Assembly (NCBI RefSeq): GCF_029836165.1 | Contig: NZ_JAOEBG010000002.1 | Location: 310,001-374,000 of the forward strand | Direction of reading: 5' to 3' | From: Pseudomonas sp. GD04091 | GTDB lineage: Bacteria; Pseudomonadota; Gammaproteobacteria; Pseudomonadales; Pseudomonadaceae | Length of the DNA: 64,000 nucleotides | Shown: piece after piece, positions 23,053-31,782 of the stretch | Position numbering within the stretch: position 1 is the stretch's first letter | Layout: each line of letters starts with the position of its first letter | Program-made: the position numbers and the translations under genes | The notes under the pieces: generated by a model | What the model saw: the letters and a program-made list of their open reading frames with translations, nothing else | Databases searched by the model: none | What the model was told of the DNA's origin: nothing

Positions 23053-25332
23053 ATGTCCCTTGATCTCGAAACCACCGCCGCCGAGGCCGCGCCTGCACAG
23101 GGCGAACTGCTCGATGCGGAATCTTCCCCCCTGACCCTGAGCCTTCAGGATTTCGTTGGCGAGTTCGGCGACGAACTGCTCGACGCCCTCAACAGCGCCA
23201 ATCCGCCGGTCTATACGGGCCAGCCGCAGGCGCACCGGCAACTCGTCGTCGCGAGCCTCAAGCGCAAGCTGTTCGAGGCCCAGGCCGAAGTCGTCCACGC
23301 CGCCGCCGAATTGCTGATCGACCGCGGCGAACGCGCTGCAATCGTCAATGGCGAAATGGGCTGCGGCAAGACGACCGTCGGCATCGCCACGGCCGCCGTG
23401 CTCAACGCCGAAGGCTACCGCCGCACCCTGGTTCTTTCGCCACCTCACCTTGTTTACAAGTGGCGGCGCGAGATCCAGGAGACGGTGGCGGGCGCAAAGG
23501 TGTGGGTACTCAACGGCCCGGATACCCTCGTCAAACTCATCAGGCTGCGCGAGCAGTTGGGTGTGCAGCCCACGGGCCAGGAGTTCTTCGTCCTGGGGCG
23601 CGTGCGGATGCGGATGGGCTTCCACTGGAAGCCGGTCTTCACCACGCGGCGCACCCGCCACGGCGACGTGGCGGCTTGCCCGGACTGCGGCACGGTCATC
23701 ACCGACCTCGACGGCGAGCCGGTCAACCCGGTCGCGCTCGAAGCCGAGGAATACCGCAGGAAGTGCAGCCACTGCGCCGCGCCCCTGTGGACGCTGATCC
23801 GCCCGAGAAGCCTGTCCGGCAGCGACCAGTCCTCGGCTGTCCTCAAAGCCTTGAAGCGCATCCCGACCATCGGGGAAGTCACCGCGCAGAAGCTGATGCA
23901 GAAGTTCGGTGACGGCTTCCTGGCCTCGATGCTGGGCGACAACATCCATGAATTCATCAACCTCATGGATGGGAACGGCGAGCTGGTGTTTTCCGACCGT
24001 CAGGCCATGCGCATGGAACGTGCGATGGCCAATATGGAGTTCGGGTTTGGCGAGGGCGGCTATCAACCCTCGGAGTTCATCAAACGCTACTTGCCGCAAG
24101 GCACGTTCGACCTGCTCATTGCCGACGAGGCGCATGAGTACAAGAACGGTGGCAGCGCCCAGGGTCAGGCCATGGGCGTGCTGGCAGCGAAGGCTCGCAA
24201 GACCTTGCTGCTGACTGGCACGTTGATGGGCGGCTACGGCGACGACCTGTTCTACCTGCTGTTCCGAGCCCTTCCGGGGCGGATGATCGAAGACGGCTAC
24301 CGCCCGACCACGAGCGGCAGCATGACGTCGGCCGCCATGGCGTTCATGAGGGATCACGGGGTCCTCAAGGATATTTATTCCGAGAGCACCGGCACGGCGC
24401 ACAAGACCGCGAAAGGCACGAAAGTCAGTGTCAGAACGGTCAAGGCCCCGGGCTTCGGCCCCAAAGGCGTCTTGCGCTGCATCCTGCCGTTCACGATTTT
24501 TCTCAAGCTCAAGGACATCGGCGGCAATGTGCTTCCGCCGTATGACGAGGAGTTCCGTGAAGTCGCGATGGACACGGCGCAAGCCGCGGCCTACCGCGAC
24601 CTGGCAGGTCGGCTGACTGCGGAGCTGAAACAAGCTCTGGCGCGACGCGATACGACCTTGCTGGGTGTGGTCCTCAACGTGCTGCTGGCCTGGCCGGATA
24701 CATGCTTCCGGTCAGAGACCGTGGTGCATCCGCGCACGCGCAACACCCTGGCGTTCGTCCCGGCTCAGTTCAACGAGTTCGAGATCAGCCCCAAGGAGCG
24801 TGAGCTGATCGACATCTGCAAGCAGGAGAAGGCGCAGGGGCGCAAGGTCCTGGCCTACACGGTCTATACCGGCACGCGCGACACGACCAGTCGGTTGAAG
24901 GTGCTGCTGGAGCAGGAAGGTTTTCGGGTCGCGGTACTGCGCGCAAGCGTGGATGCCAGCCGCCGCGAGGACTGGATCGCCGAGCAACTGGACCGCGGCA
25001 TCGACGTGCTCATCACCAATCCCGAGCTGGTCAAAACGGGGTTGGACTTGTTGGATTTTCCAACGATCGTCTTCATGCAGAGCGGCTACAACGTCTATTC
25101 GTTGCAGCAAGCGGCACGTCGCTCCTGGCGCATCGGGCAGAAGCAGCCCGTGCGCGTGATCTACCTGGGCTACGCCGCTTCCTCGCAGATGACCTGCCTG
25201 GAGCTGATGGCCAAGAAGATCATGGTCTCGCAGTCCACCTCGGGCGACGTGCCTGAATCGGGGCTCGATGTTCTGAACCAGGATGGTGATTCCGTCGAGG
25301 TCGCACTGGCCCGGCAACTGGTCGCCGCCTGA
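23053..25332 (+). CDS. SNF2-type DEAH helicase with zinc ribbon and HhH insert
   Basis: This 759-residue superfamily 2 protein has motif I GEMGCGKTT (about residues 99-107), motif II DEAHEYKN, motif III LLTGT, and the SNF2 motif VI QAARRSWRIGQKQPVRVIYL near the end. Between motifs I and II is a large insert with a Cys4 zinc ribbon (Cys209, 212, 238, 241) and a helix-hairpin-helix-like stretch IPTIGEVTAQKLMQKFG. These suggest ATP-driven translocation on duplex or structured DNA. Its role in the element is unknown. ATG 23053 has TTGGAG upstream after a GGGGCATGC hairpin and CCATTTTC. Confidence 0.82.
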   Translation: MSLDLETTAAEAAPAQGELLDAESSPLTLSLQDFVGEFGDELLDALNSANPPVYTGQPQAHRQLVVASLKRKLFEAQAEVVHAAAELLIDRGERAAIVNGEMGCGKTTVGIATAAVLNAEGYRRTLVLSPPHLVYKWRREIQETVAGAKVWVLNGPDTLVKLIRLREQLGVQPTGQEFFVLGRVRMRMGFHWKPVFTTRRTRHGDVAACPDCGTVITDLDGEPVNPVALEAEEYRRKCSHCAAPLWTLIRPRSLSGSDQSSAVLKALKRIPTIGEVTAQKLMQKFGDGFLASMLGDNIHEFINLMDGNGELVFSDRQAMRMERAMANMEFGFGEGGYQPSEFIKRYLPQGTFDLLIADEAHEYKNGGSAQGQAMGVLAAKARKTLLLTGTLMGGYGDDLFYLLFRALPGRMIEDGYRPTTSGSMTSAAMAFMRDHGVLKDIYSESTGTAHKTAKGTKVSVRTVKAPGFGPKGVLRCILPFTIFLKLKDIGGNVLPPYDEEFREVAMDTAQAAAYRDLAGRLTAELKQALARRDTTLLGVVLNVLLAWPDTCFRSETVVHPRTRNTLAFVPAQFNEFEISPKERELIDICKQEKAQGRKVLAYTVYTGTRDTTSRLKVLLEQEGFRVAVLRASVDASRREDWIAEQLDRGIDVLITNPELVKTGLDLLDFPTIVFMQSGYNVYSLQQAARRSWRIGQKQPVRVIYLGYAASSQMTCLELMAKKIMVSQSTSGDVPESGLDVLNQDGDSVEVALARQLVAA

Positions 25333-25394
25333 CTACCACGCCTGCGCCGGCCTCGCGCCGCCGGCTTCCTTGTTAGTTCCCACCTTGCAGCCGT

Positions 25395-25412
25395 GCCCAC
25401 GATCGCGTGGGC
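25395..25412 (+). promoter_or_regulatory. leader hairpin before the 294-residue gene
   Basis: GCCCACG pairs with CGTGGGC around ATCG, followed by a CTCTTTTCC tract and the AAGGAG of the next gene. Confidence 0.55.
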
Positions 25413-25446
25413 ATGGCTGCGCTCTTTTCCATCCAAGGAGATTTCA

Positions 25447-26331
25447 ATGAATACCAACACTCAAGCTACCCGCGGAGTTCTCAACACCCGACTCACGCTG
25501 GACGTGGCCTATCTGCTCAACGGAGTACCCGCATCGGAGATGCTGGAACGCCTGCGCAGCATGTGCGAACGCGCCATCGGCGAAGGCATGTTGACTGGCG
25601 AGACTGCTGCGGACGTGGACGCTTGGTCGCTCGACGTTTCCACTAGGCCAGCCTCAGCCTCGCTGACCGATGACGCCGCACTGGAAACCGAGATCGCCTC
25701 GTTCATGCGGCAGCGTATCGAGGACGGAAACCTCGGCGCAGAAGACATCCCCGTGCGCCTGGCGCGCTATGGCCTGATGGTCCCCGAGGCGTTCGTCTCC
25801 GAAATGCGCGAGCGCATGGGCGTTGGCGATGGCAGCGATGCTGAAAACCAGGCCGCCATCGCGGCGCCTGCCACCGTCACACCGTCTGGAGAAGTCGTAC
25901 TGCAGGTCGCGGTCGCGTGTGCCAACGCTTCGGGGATGCCCGACATGCCGATCTTCACCGTCCGGGCTACCCAGGAGGAATACGACCTGGGCGTCCACTA
26001 TGACAAGGCCAAGGACTTGGCCGAAGAAGCCCGGTACGAAGGGCCATTCGTCTGCTTCGATGCTGCCGAACAAGGAGCCATCCTGTCGGCTGTCCGAGAA
26101 CTGGAGCTTGTCCCGCAGGTGATTGTTGTCGATATGACCGACGGCCAGATCCACTCCATCTGCTGCGATGCCGGCGAGATCAAGGTTATCTGCTACGACA
26201 CCGGCGATACCGACGAGGACTCGCCGGTGGTGGCGGATCGTCCAGTGGGCGAGAACGGCCAGCTCGTGCGCTGCTGGGCGCATGCCCAGTTGGCGCAGGT
26301 CGATCCCGGCCTGAAGCTGGCTCGGGATTGA
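25447..26331 (+). CDS. hypothetical 294-residue ICE protein
   Basis: An acidic protein of unknown family. It has an N-terminal helical part (LNTRLTLDVAYLLNGVPASEMLERLRSMCERAIGEGML), a central alpha/beta part around YDLGVHYDKAKDLAEEARYEGPFVCFDAAEQG, and a C-terminal VIVVDMTDGQIHSICCDAGEIKVICYDTGDTDED. It is last in the small-gene block and is followed by a strong terminator, so it ends a unit. AAGGAG precedes ATG 25447. Confidence 0.65.
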   Translation: MNTNTQATRGVLNTRLTLDVAYLLNGVPASEMLERLRSMCERAIGEGMLTGETAADVDAWSLDVSTRPASASLTDDAALETEIASFMRQRIEDGNLGAEDIPVRLARYGLMVPEAFVSEMRERMGVGDGSDAENQAAIAAPATVTPSGEVVLQVAVACANASGMPDMPIFTVRATQEEYDLGVHYDKAKDLAEEARYEGPFVCFDAAEQGAILSAVRELELVPQVIVVDMTDGQIHSICCDAGEIKVICYDTGDTDEDSPVVADRPVGENGQLVRCWAHAQLAQVDPGLKLARD

Positions 26332-26361
26332 TCCGGCGAGCGTCACGCATCGACTTTCACA

Positions 26362-26390
26362 GGCCCCCACGCGGGGCCTTTTCTTTTCTT
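26362..26390 (+). terminator. strong intrinsic terminator
   Basis: GGCCCC and GGGGCC around CACGC, followed by TTTTCTTTTCTT. It separates the small-gene block from the secretion genes. Confidence 0.87.
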
Positions 26391-26427
26391 GGTGACGCGC
26401 TGCCGGCAAATCGGGCGCAGCGTGGTT

Positions 26428-26441
26428 CGCATTGTTTGCTG
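26428..26441 (+). promoter_or_regulatory. conjugation promoter-like motif, copy B
   Basis: CGCATTGTTTGCTG, preceded by TCGGGCGCAGCGTGG. It lies 55 bases before the pilL start and just after a strong terminator. A promoter for the first secretion block is the simplest reading. Confidence 0.6.
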
Positions 26442-26496
26442 CCGCAAATAGCCCCAACGGCGATGGTGAGGGCTCGATGTTTCAGGACGCCGAGCT

Positions 26497-27096
26497 ATGT
26501 GCCCATCCTATCCCTGGTTCCACCATTCCGAACGCCGCCTGCTGACGGGATTTCTCGGCCTGCTCTGGTCGATGCTCGCCGGCGGCTGCGCGACCACCAC
26601 GGTGCCGGTCGCACCCGACGCCATCGAGGCGGTTTCGGCCGCACCCGAAGCCGAGGAGTCCGAGTTCATTCCCGTCGTCCGCTACGGCCGGTACACCCTC
26701 GTGGAACTGGCGCCCACGGCAGCGCAGCGCGACCTGCTGTTGCAGACCATCGACGTGTCCATGCCCGAGGATGCCCGCGCAACGGTCGGCGACGGGCTGC
26801 GGCATGTGCTCAAGCGCAGTGGCTACGGCCTATGCCAGACGGCACACGCGGTGATTGAACTGTACGCGCTGCCGCTGCCCGCAGCGCACCTGCATCTCGG
26901 CCCCATGGCCTTGCGCGATGCGCTGCTCACGCTGGCTGGCCCGGCCTGGGAACTGCACGCGGATGATCGCGCAAGGCAGATTTGCTTCGAGCGACCCGGT
27001 GACAGCGCGTCCACAGAACATGTACCCGAGCCGCCTGCCACCGAGGCGGCGCAGACGTTTCCGCTGATGCCTTCCATTTCTGGAGGCCAGCCATGA
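26497..27096 (+). CDS. pilL: PilL-N-type lipoprotein of the ICE
   Basis: This 199-residue protein has a lipoprotein signal with lipobox LAGG-Cys31, then RYGRYTLVELAPTAAQRDLL and LRHVLKRSGYGLC, the pattern of the PilL N-terminal / TcpQ-like domain (TIGR03748). It is predicted to be outer-membrane anchored in the periplasm. In related islands it belongs to a type IV pilus, but no other pil genes follow here. It therefore probably works with the secretion system. It opens the first secretion block behind motif B and overlaps the next gene by four bases. Confidence 0.78.
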   Translation: MCPSYPWFHHSERRLLTGFLGLLWSMLAGGCATTTVPVAPDAIEAVSAAPEAEESEFIPVVRYGRYTLVELAPTAAQRDLLLQTIDVSMPEDARATVGDGLRHVLKRSGYGLCQTAHAVIELYALPLPAAHLHLGPMALRDALLTLAGPAWELHADDRARQICFERPGDSASTEHVPEPPATEAAQTFPLMPSISGGQP

Positions 27097-27734
27097 CTAC
27101 TCCGCATTCCTCCCGGCGCCCAACCGCCGTCGTAGTGGCGCAAAGCCTGCTCTGGCTCTGGCTGCTCGGCCTAAGCGTCGTCGTGGCCCTCGGCTACCAG
27201 GCGATGAATGACCAGGCCGACCAGGAACGCCTCGATACCCGCCTGCAACGCCTCGAAGCGCAGGCGGCGGGCCTGGCCGAGACGATCGAAGCCATCCAGC
27301 ACCGTCCGGCCTTCGCAACGGCGGCAGACCTGAAAGACACCCGCCAAATCCTGGAAGCACGCGCGGCCCAGGTCGAGAAAGCCCTGAGCGCCTATGCCGC
27401 TGCCGACGACCTTCAGACGTTGCGCACGGAGGTCGAACAGATGAAGGCGCGCCAGACCGCCTCGCGTGCCGTGCCACCGGCTCAGCCGCGCACACCGAGC
27501 AAACCCGCCGCCAAGCCAGAACCACCGCCGCTGCCGTTCCGCGTCGTTGGTGCCGAATTGCGCGCCGGCCAGCGCAGCGTGTCGGTCGCGCCGACCGTCG
27601 GGGACTTTTCGCCTGACCAGCTTCAGGTGCTGCTACCAGGTGATGCGGTCGGCCCGTGGCGCTTGCAGGCGATAGAGGGCAACGCCGCGGTGTTCCAGGC
27701 CGGCGACCAGACGCGCCGTGTCGCGATTCCCTGA
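27093..27734 (+). CDS. inner-membrane coiled-coil protein of the secretion block
   Basis: This 213-residue protein has one N-terminal transmembrane helix (about residues 12-35), a periplasmic coiled coil (about 40-130) and a Pro-rich hinge. A C-terminal domain (LPFRVVGAELRAGQRSVSVAP ... LQAIEGNAAVFQAGDQTRRVAIP) resembles the C-terminal domain of pilus assembly and secretion adaptor proteins. No specific family name is certain. It overlaps pilL by ATGA and is followed by the TIGR03759 gene, the usual order in this ICE family. Confidence 0.7.
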   Translation: MTTPHSSRRPTAVVVAQSLLWLWLLGLSVVVALGYQAMNDQADQERLDTRLQRLEAQAAGLAETIEAIQHRPAFATAADLKDTRQILEARAAQVEKALSAYAAADDLQTLRTEVEQMKARQTASRAVPPAQPRTPSKPAAKPEPPPLPFRVVGAELRAGQRSVSVAPTVGDFSPDQLQVLLPGDAVGPWRLQAIEGNAAVFQAGDQTRRVAIP

Positions 27735-27748
27735 CCGGAGCACACCAC

Positions 27749-28474
27749 ATGAAGCCGTCGATCATCCTTTCCGCACTCCTGTTGCTGTCTGCCCAGTTGC
27801 CCGCCTGGGCGCAGCAGCAGGCCATGAGCCCCGCCCGCAATGCGCAAAGCCAGGAGCGCCCCCTGGTCGCTCGCATCCCGGACGACCGGGTGGCAAGCGA
27901 CTGGGGTCTGCAACCGCAGGAGTGGGCTCGCTACCGCGAATTGATGGACGGGCCGCTGGGCATCTACTCGCCCAACCTGGACCCGCTGTCCGCCCTGGGC
28001 ATCGAGGCACGCACCGACGAAGAACGACGCCGCTACGCAGAACTGCAGGTGCAGGTCGAGGCGCGCCGCGTCGAGAAGCTGCTGGCATACCAGCGCGCAT
28101 ACGACGAGGCGTGGCAGCGCCTGAACCCCGGCATGCAGCGTGTGAACCTGCCCGACGACAGGCCGGCGACCGCGGCCGCACGCAGCAGTGGACGGACCGC
28201 TGTCTTCGTCAAGGACGGCTGCGCACCCTGCGGGCAGCTCGTGCAGCGCCTTCAGTCTTCGGGGGCCGAGTTCGACGTGTATGTGGTCGGCAGCCGTCAG
28301 AGCGACGCCCACATCCGCGACTGGGCCAAGCGCACACAAATCGACCCGGCGCGGGTGCGTAGCGGCGGGATCACGCTCAATCACGACAGCGGCCGCTGGC
28401 TGTCTCTGGGCTTGCGTGGCGATCTGCCGGCCGTTGTGCGCGAGGTGAACGGGCAATGGCAGCGCCAACCCTGA
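27749..28474 (+). CDS. TIGR03759-type periplasmic ICE protein with CAPC motif
   Basis: This 241-residue exported protein has a signal peptide ending near residue 21 (AWAQQ). After a helical part (SDWGLQPQEWARYRELMDGPLGIYSPNLDPL, the family signature) comes a thioredoxin-like C-terminal domain with FVKDGCAPCGQL (CxxC). A role in disulfide handling or assembly of the transfer apparatus is inferred. ATG 27749 was chosen because it gives a complete signal peptide. It overlaps the next gene by 19 bases. Confidence 0.83.
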   Translation: MKPSIILSALLLLSAQLPAWAQQQAMSPARNAQSQERPLVARIPDDRVASDWGLQPQEWARYRELMDGPLGIYSPNLDPLSALGIEARTDEERRRYAELQVQVEARRVEKLLAYQRAYDEAWQRLNPGMQRVNLPDDRPATAAARSSGRTAVFVKDGCAPCGQLVQRLQSSGAEFDVYVVGSRQSDAHIRDWAKRTQIDPARVRSGGITLNHDSGRWLSLGLRGDLPAVVREVNGQWQRQP

Positions 28475-29061
28475 GCGCCTTTCCGGCCACGCGAGCGCTG
28501 CGCTCGCTGCTGCTTGCTGGCGTCCTGCACGTCGGCCTGGCTCAGGCCCAGGAGGTTCCGCCACCGGCTTACCAGCTTGCCGCCCAGCGCGCCGGCATTC
28601 CCTCAACCGTGCTCTACGCAGTCGCCCTGCAAGAGAGCGGCATACGGCGCAACGGGCGCATGGTCCCATGGCCGTGGTCCTTGAACATCGCCGGTGCATC
28701 GCGCCGGTTCGCGAGCCGGGACGCCGCCTGCGCCGGACTGCAGCAGGCGATGCGCTCCACGCCGCACACCCGCATCGACGCCGGCCTTGGGCAGATCAAC
28801 CTCGGTTACCACAAGCACCGCTATGCCACCGCCTGCGACTTGCTCGACCCGTACCGCAACCTGGCGATCGCCGCCGAGATCCTGAAGGAGCAGTACGTCC
28901 CCGGCGAGGACTGGCTGCTGGCGATCGGCCGTTACCACCGTCCCGCCGGCGGCGAGCCCGCCGCCCGGTATCGGCGCAGCGTGTCCCGCCACCTTGCCCG
29001 CGTGCAAGGCACACGCCCAGCCGTCACTGCGCTCACGCAGCACCAGGAGACTTCACGATGA
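28456..29061 (+). CDS. lytic transglycosylase, SLT domain
   Basis: This 201-residue exported protein of the VirB1 type has a signal peptide to about residue 31 (AQAQE). The catalytic glutamate is in YAVALQESGIRRNGR, and the family motifs GLGQINLGY and NLAIAAEILKEQY follow. It would cut peptidoglycan to let the secretion channel cross the wall. It overlaps the genes on both sides, showing a coupled operon. Confidence 0.88.
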   Translation: MAAPTLSAFPATRALRSLLLAGVLHVGLAQAQEVPPPAYQLAAQRAGIPSTVLYAVALQESGIRRNGRMVPWPWSLNIAGASRRFASRDAACAGLQQAMRSTPHTRIDAGLGQINLGYHKHRYATACDLLDPYRNLAIAAEILKEQYVPGEDWLLAIGRYHRPAGGEPAARYRRSVSRHLARVQGTRPAVTALTQHQETSR

Positions 29062-29594
29062 CGATTCCCCATTCTTCCCTGCGGCGCCTGCTCGCACTGG
29101 TGGCGGCGACGCCGCTGACGCTGCAGGCCGCCGAGCCCTTGACCGTGGTGGAAGACCACGGCGGCGCCTCGGCACTGCCGTATTACGAAGCCCTCAACCT
29201 TCAGTCGCGCGCCGACCGTCCGCCGCCGCGCATCGAACTGCCGCGCGTGCCCAACCATGTCTTCGATGAAACAGCGATGTTGCCGGTGCGCAGCGCCAAG
29301 CTCACACCCGGCACTGTCGCGCGGCGGGTGATCGAGGCTCCGGGCCTGCGGCCTTTCGTGATCGTCGGCGACGATGACGCCTCCCAGGCTTGGCTGCGCC
29401 GCCACGCGGCCTCCCTGCGCGAGCGTGGCGCGGTCGGCCTGGTGGTCAACGTCGAGACGGCGCAGGCGCTGGCGCGGTTGCGCGCACTGGTGCCGGGCGT
29501 GCCGTTGGCACCCGTGGCCGGCGACGACCTGGCCGAGCGCCTGGGCCTGCGGCACTACCCGGCGCTGATCACGGCCACCGGCATCGAGCAATGA
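29058..29594 (+). CDS. TIGR03765-type periplasmic ICE protein
   Basis: This 178-residue protein has a signal peptide ending about AAEP. The family segments are VVEDHGGASALPYYEALNLQ, MLPVRSAKLTPGTVARRVI and a C-terminal LGLRHYPALITATGIEQ, where the last part resembles TraW/TrbC-like ends. It belongs to the integrating conjugative element family TIGR03765, of unknown role. It overlaps the transglycosylase by ATGA and ends four bases before traD. Confidence 0.82.
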   Translation: MTIPHSSLRRLLALVAATPLTLQAAEPLTVVEDHGGASALPYYEALNLQSRADRPPPRIELPRVPNHVFDETAMLPVRSAKLTPGTVARRVIEAPGLRPFVIVGDDDASQAWLRRHAASLRERGAVGLVVNVETAQALARLRALVPGVPLAPVAGDDLAERLGLRHYPALITATGIEQ

Positions 29595-29598
29595 AGCC

Positions 29599-31782
29599 AT
29601 GTCGGGGAAACAGCCTGTCGAGGTGCTGCTTCGCCCAGCGGTGGAGCTTTACACCGTCGCGGCGTGTGCAGGCGCCGCGATTCTGTCCCTGGTGGCCCCA
29701 TGGTCGCTCGCGCTGAGCCCGGCCATGGGCGTGGGCAGCGCGCTGGCGTTCGCGACCTACGGCGCCATCCGCTATCGCGACGCGCGTGTGATCCTGCGCT
29801 ATCGCCGCAATATCCGTCGCCTCCCTCGCTACGTGATGACGAGCCGGGATGTGCCGGTCAGCCAGCATCGGCTCTTCATCGGCAAGGGGTTCCGCTGGGA
29901 GCAGAAGCACACGCACCGGCTGGTGCAGACATACCGGCCCGATTTCCGCCGCTACGCGGAGCCGACGCCGGCATACCTGCTGGCGCGGCGCCTGGAGGAA
30001 CGGCTGGAGTTCGCGCCGTTCCCGATTTCGCGTCTGGCCCGGCTCACGGCCTGGGACGTGCCTTTCAACCCGGTGCGGCCGCTGCCGCCCGTGGGCGGGA
30101 TGCCGCGGCTGCACGGCATCGAGCCGGAGGAAGTGGATGTCAGCCTGCCGCTGGGCGAGCGCGTCGGCCATTCGTTGGTGCTGGGGACGACCCGCGTGGG
30201 CAAAACACGGCTCGCCGAACTGTTCGTCACGCAGGACATCCGCCGCAAGAACGCAGCTGGCGAGCATGAAGTCGTCATCGTCATCGATCCGAAGGGCGAC
30301 GCCGATCTCCTGAAGAGGATGTACGTCGAGGCCAAACGTGCGGGCCGCGAGGGTGAGTTCTATGTGTTCCATCTCGGCTGGCCCGAGATTTCCGCGCGCT
30401 ACAACGCGGTGGGCCGCTTCGGGAGGATTTCGGAGGTCGCCACACGCGTTGCGGGGCAGCTATCCGGTGAGGGCAACAGCGCGGCGTTCCGCGAGTTCGC
30501 CTGGCGCTTCGTGAACATCATCGCGCGCGCCCTGGTGGAACTGGGGCAGCGCCCGGACTACATGCTGATCCAACGCCATGTGATCAACATCGATGCACTT
30601 TTCATCGAGTACGCCCAGCACTACTTCGCAAAGACCGAACCCAAGGCCTGGGAGGTGATCGTCCAGATCGAGGCCAAGCTCAACGAGAAGAACATCCCAC
30701 GCAACATGATCGGGCGCGAGAAGCGCGTGGTGGCCTTGGAGCAGTACCTGAGCCAGGCCCGCAACTACGACCCCGTGCTCGACGGCCTGCGCTCGGCGGT
30801 TCGATACGACAAGACCTATTTCGACAAGATCGTGGCGAGCTTGTTGCCTTTGCTGGAGAAGCTCACCAGCGGCAAGATCGCCCAGCTCCTGGCGCCGAAC
30901 TACTCCGACCTAGCCGACCCACGGCCGATCTTCGACTGGATGCAGATCATCCGTAAGCGGGCCATCGTCTATGTGGGCCTCGACGCGCTGTCCGATGCCG
31001 AAGTCGCCGCGGCGGTCGGGAACTCCATGTTCTCCGACCTGGTGTCCGTCGCTGGGCACATCTACAAGCATGGCATTGACGACGGACTGCCCGGCGCGAC
31101 GGCAGACGCCCGGGTGCCGATCAACGTCCATGCAGACGAGTTCAACGAGTTGATGGGCGACGAGTTCATACCGCTCATCAACAAGGGGGGCGGCGCCGGG
31201 CTTCAGGTCACCGCGTACACGCAGACCCTCAGCGACATCGAGGCCCGCATCGGCAATCGCGCCAAGGCTGGCCAGGTGATCGGAAACTTCAACAACCTGT
31301 TCATGTTGCGGGTTCGGGAGACGGCGACCGCCGAGTTGCTGACCAGGCAGTTGCCCAAGGTGGAGGTCTATACCACCACCATCGTGAGCGGCGCGACCGA
31401 CAGTTCGGACATCCGCGGCGCGACCGATTTCACGTCGAATACCCAGGACCGGATCAGCAGCACCAGCGTGCCCATGGTCGAGCCCTCGCACGTCGTTGGT
31501 CTGCCCAAGGGCCAGTGCTTCGCGTTGATGCAGGGCGGTCAGCTCTGGAAGATTCGGATGCCTCTACCCGCACCGGACGCGGATGAGCTGATGCCGCAGG
31601 ATCTGCAGCAGCTCGCCGGGTACATGCGACAGAACTACACCGACGCGACGCAGTGGTGGGAGTTCACCAGTTCCCCGGCCTTGCAGGACGCGGATTTGCC
31701 CGATGACCTGCTCAACGAGGCGGCCATTGGCGTGCCGGCCGCCGGCGCGGACGATGCGGCCGGCAACGAGGCTTCGCCATGA
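29599..31782 (+). CDS. traD: type IV coupling protein TraD
   Basis: This 727-residue inner-membrane ATPase links relaxase-bound DNA to the secretion channel. It has two N-terminal transmembrane helices (about residues 15-57), Walker A LGTTRVGKT at 195-203 and Walker B VVIVIDPKGD at about 225-234. A conserved RecA-like core with NVHADEFNELMGDEF follows, then a short acidic tail. The P-loop has RVGKT in place of the usual GxGKT. It is followed by TIGR03747 with ATGA overlap. The length fits the TIGR03743 coupling family. Confidence 0.93.
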   Translation: MSGKQPVEVLLRPAVELYTVAACAGAAILSLVAPWSLALSPAMGVGSALAFATYGAIRYRDARVILRYRRNIRRLPRYVMTSRDVPVSQHRLFIGKGFRWEQKHTHRLVQTYRPDFRRYAEPTPAYLLARRLEERLEFAPFPISRLARLTAWDVPFNPVRPLPPVGGMPRLHGIEPEEVDVSLPLGERVGHSLVLGTTRVGKTRLAELFVTQDIRRKNAAGEHEVVIVIDPKGDADLLKRMYVEAKRAGREGEFYVFHLGWPEISARYNAVGRFGRISEVATRVAGQLSGEGNSAAFREFAWRFVNIIARALVELGQRPDYMLIQRHVINIDALFIEYAQHYFAKTEPKAWEVIVQIEAKLNEKNIPRNMIGREKRVVALEQYLSQARNYDPVLDGLRSAVRYDKTYFDKIVASLLPLLEKLTSGKIAQLLAPNYSDLADPRPIFDWMQIIRKRAIVYVGLDALSDAEVAAAVGNSMFSDLVSVAGHIYKHGIDDGLPGATADARVPINVHADEFNELMGDEFIPLINKGGGAGLQVTAYTQTLSDIEARIGNRAKAGQVIGNFNNLFMLRVRETATAELLTRQLPKVEVYTTTIVSGATDSSDIRGATDFTSNTQDRISSTSVPMVEPSHVVGLPKGQCFALMQGGQLWKIRMPLPAPDADELMPQDLQQLAGYMRQNYTDATQWWEFTSSPALQDADLPDDLLNEAAIGVPAAGADDAAGNEASP

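Noticed and set aside
22924..24633. Minus-strand open frame of 569 codons
   Set aside because: It lies opposite the SNF2 helicase gene, which has all helicase motifs. The minus frame has no family features and is a mirror of high-GC coding sequence.
12779..26331. A CRISPR array or a DISARM-type defence system in the small-gene block
   Set aside because: No direct repeats with spacers are present. DISARM would need its DrmB and phospholipase-type partners, and none is visible.
26497..29594. A full PFGI-1-type type IV pilus cluster
   Set aside because: Only a PilL-N-type lipoprotein is present. No PilQ, PilB-type ATPase, prepilin or peptidase genes follow.
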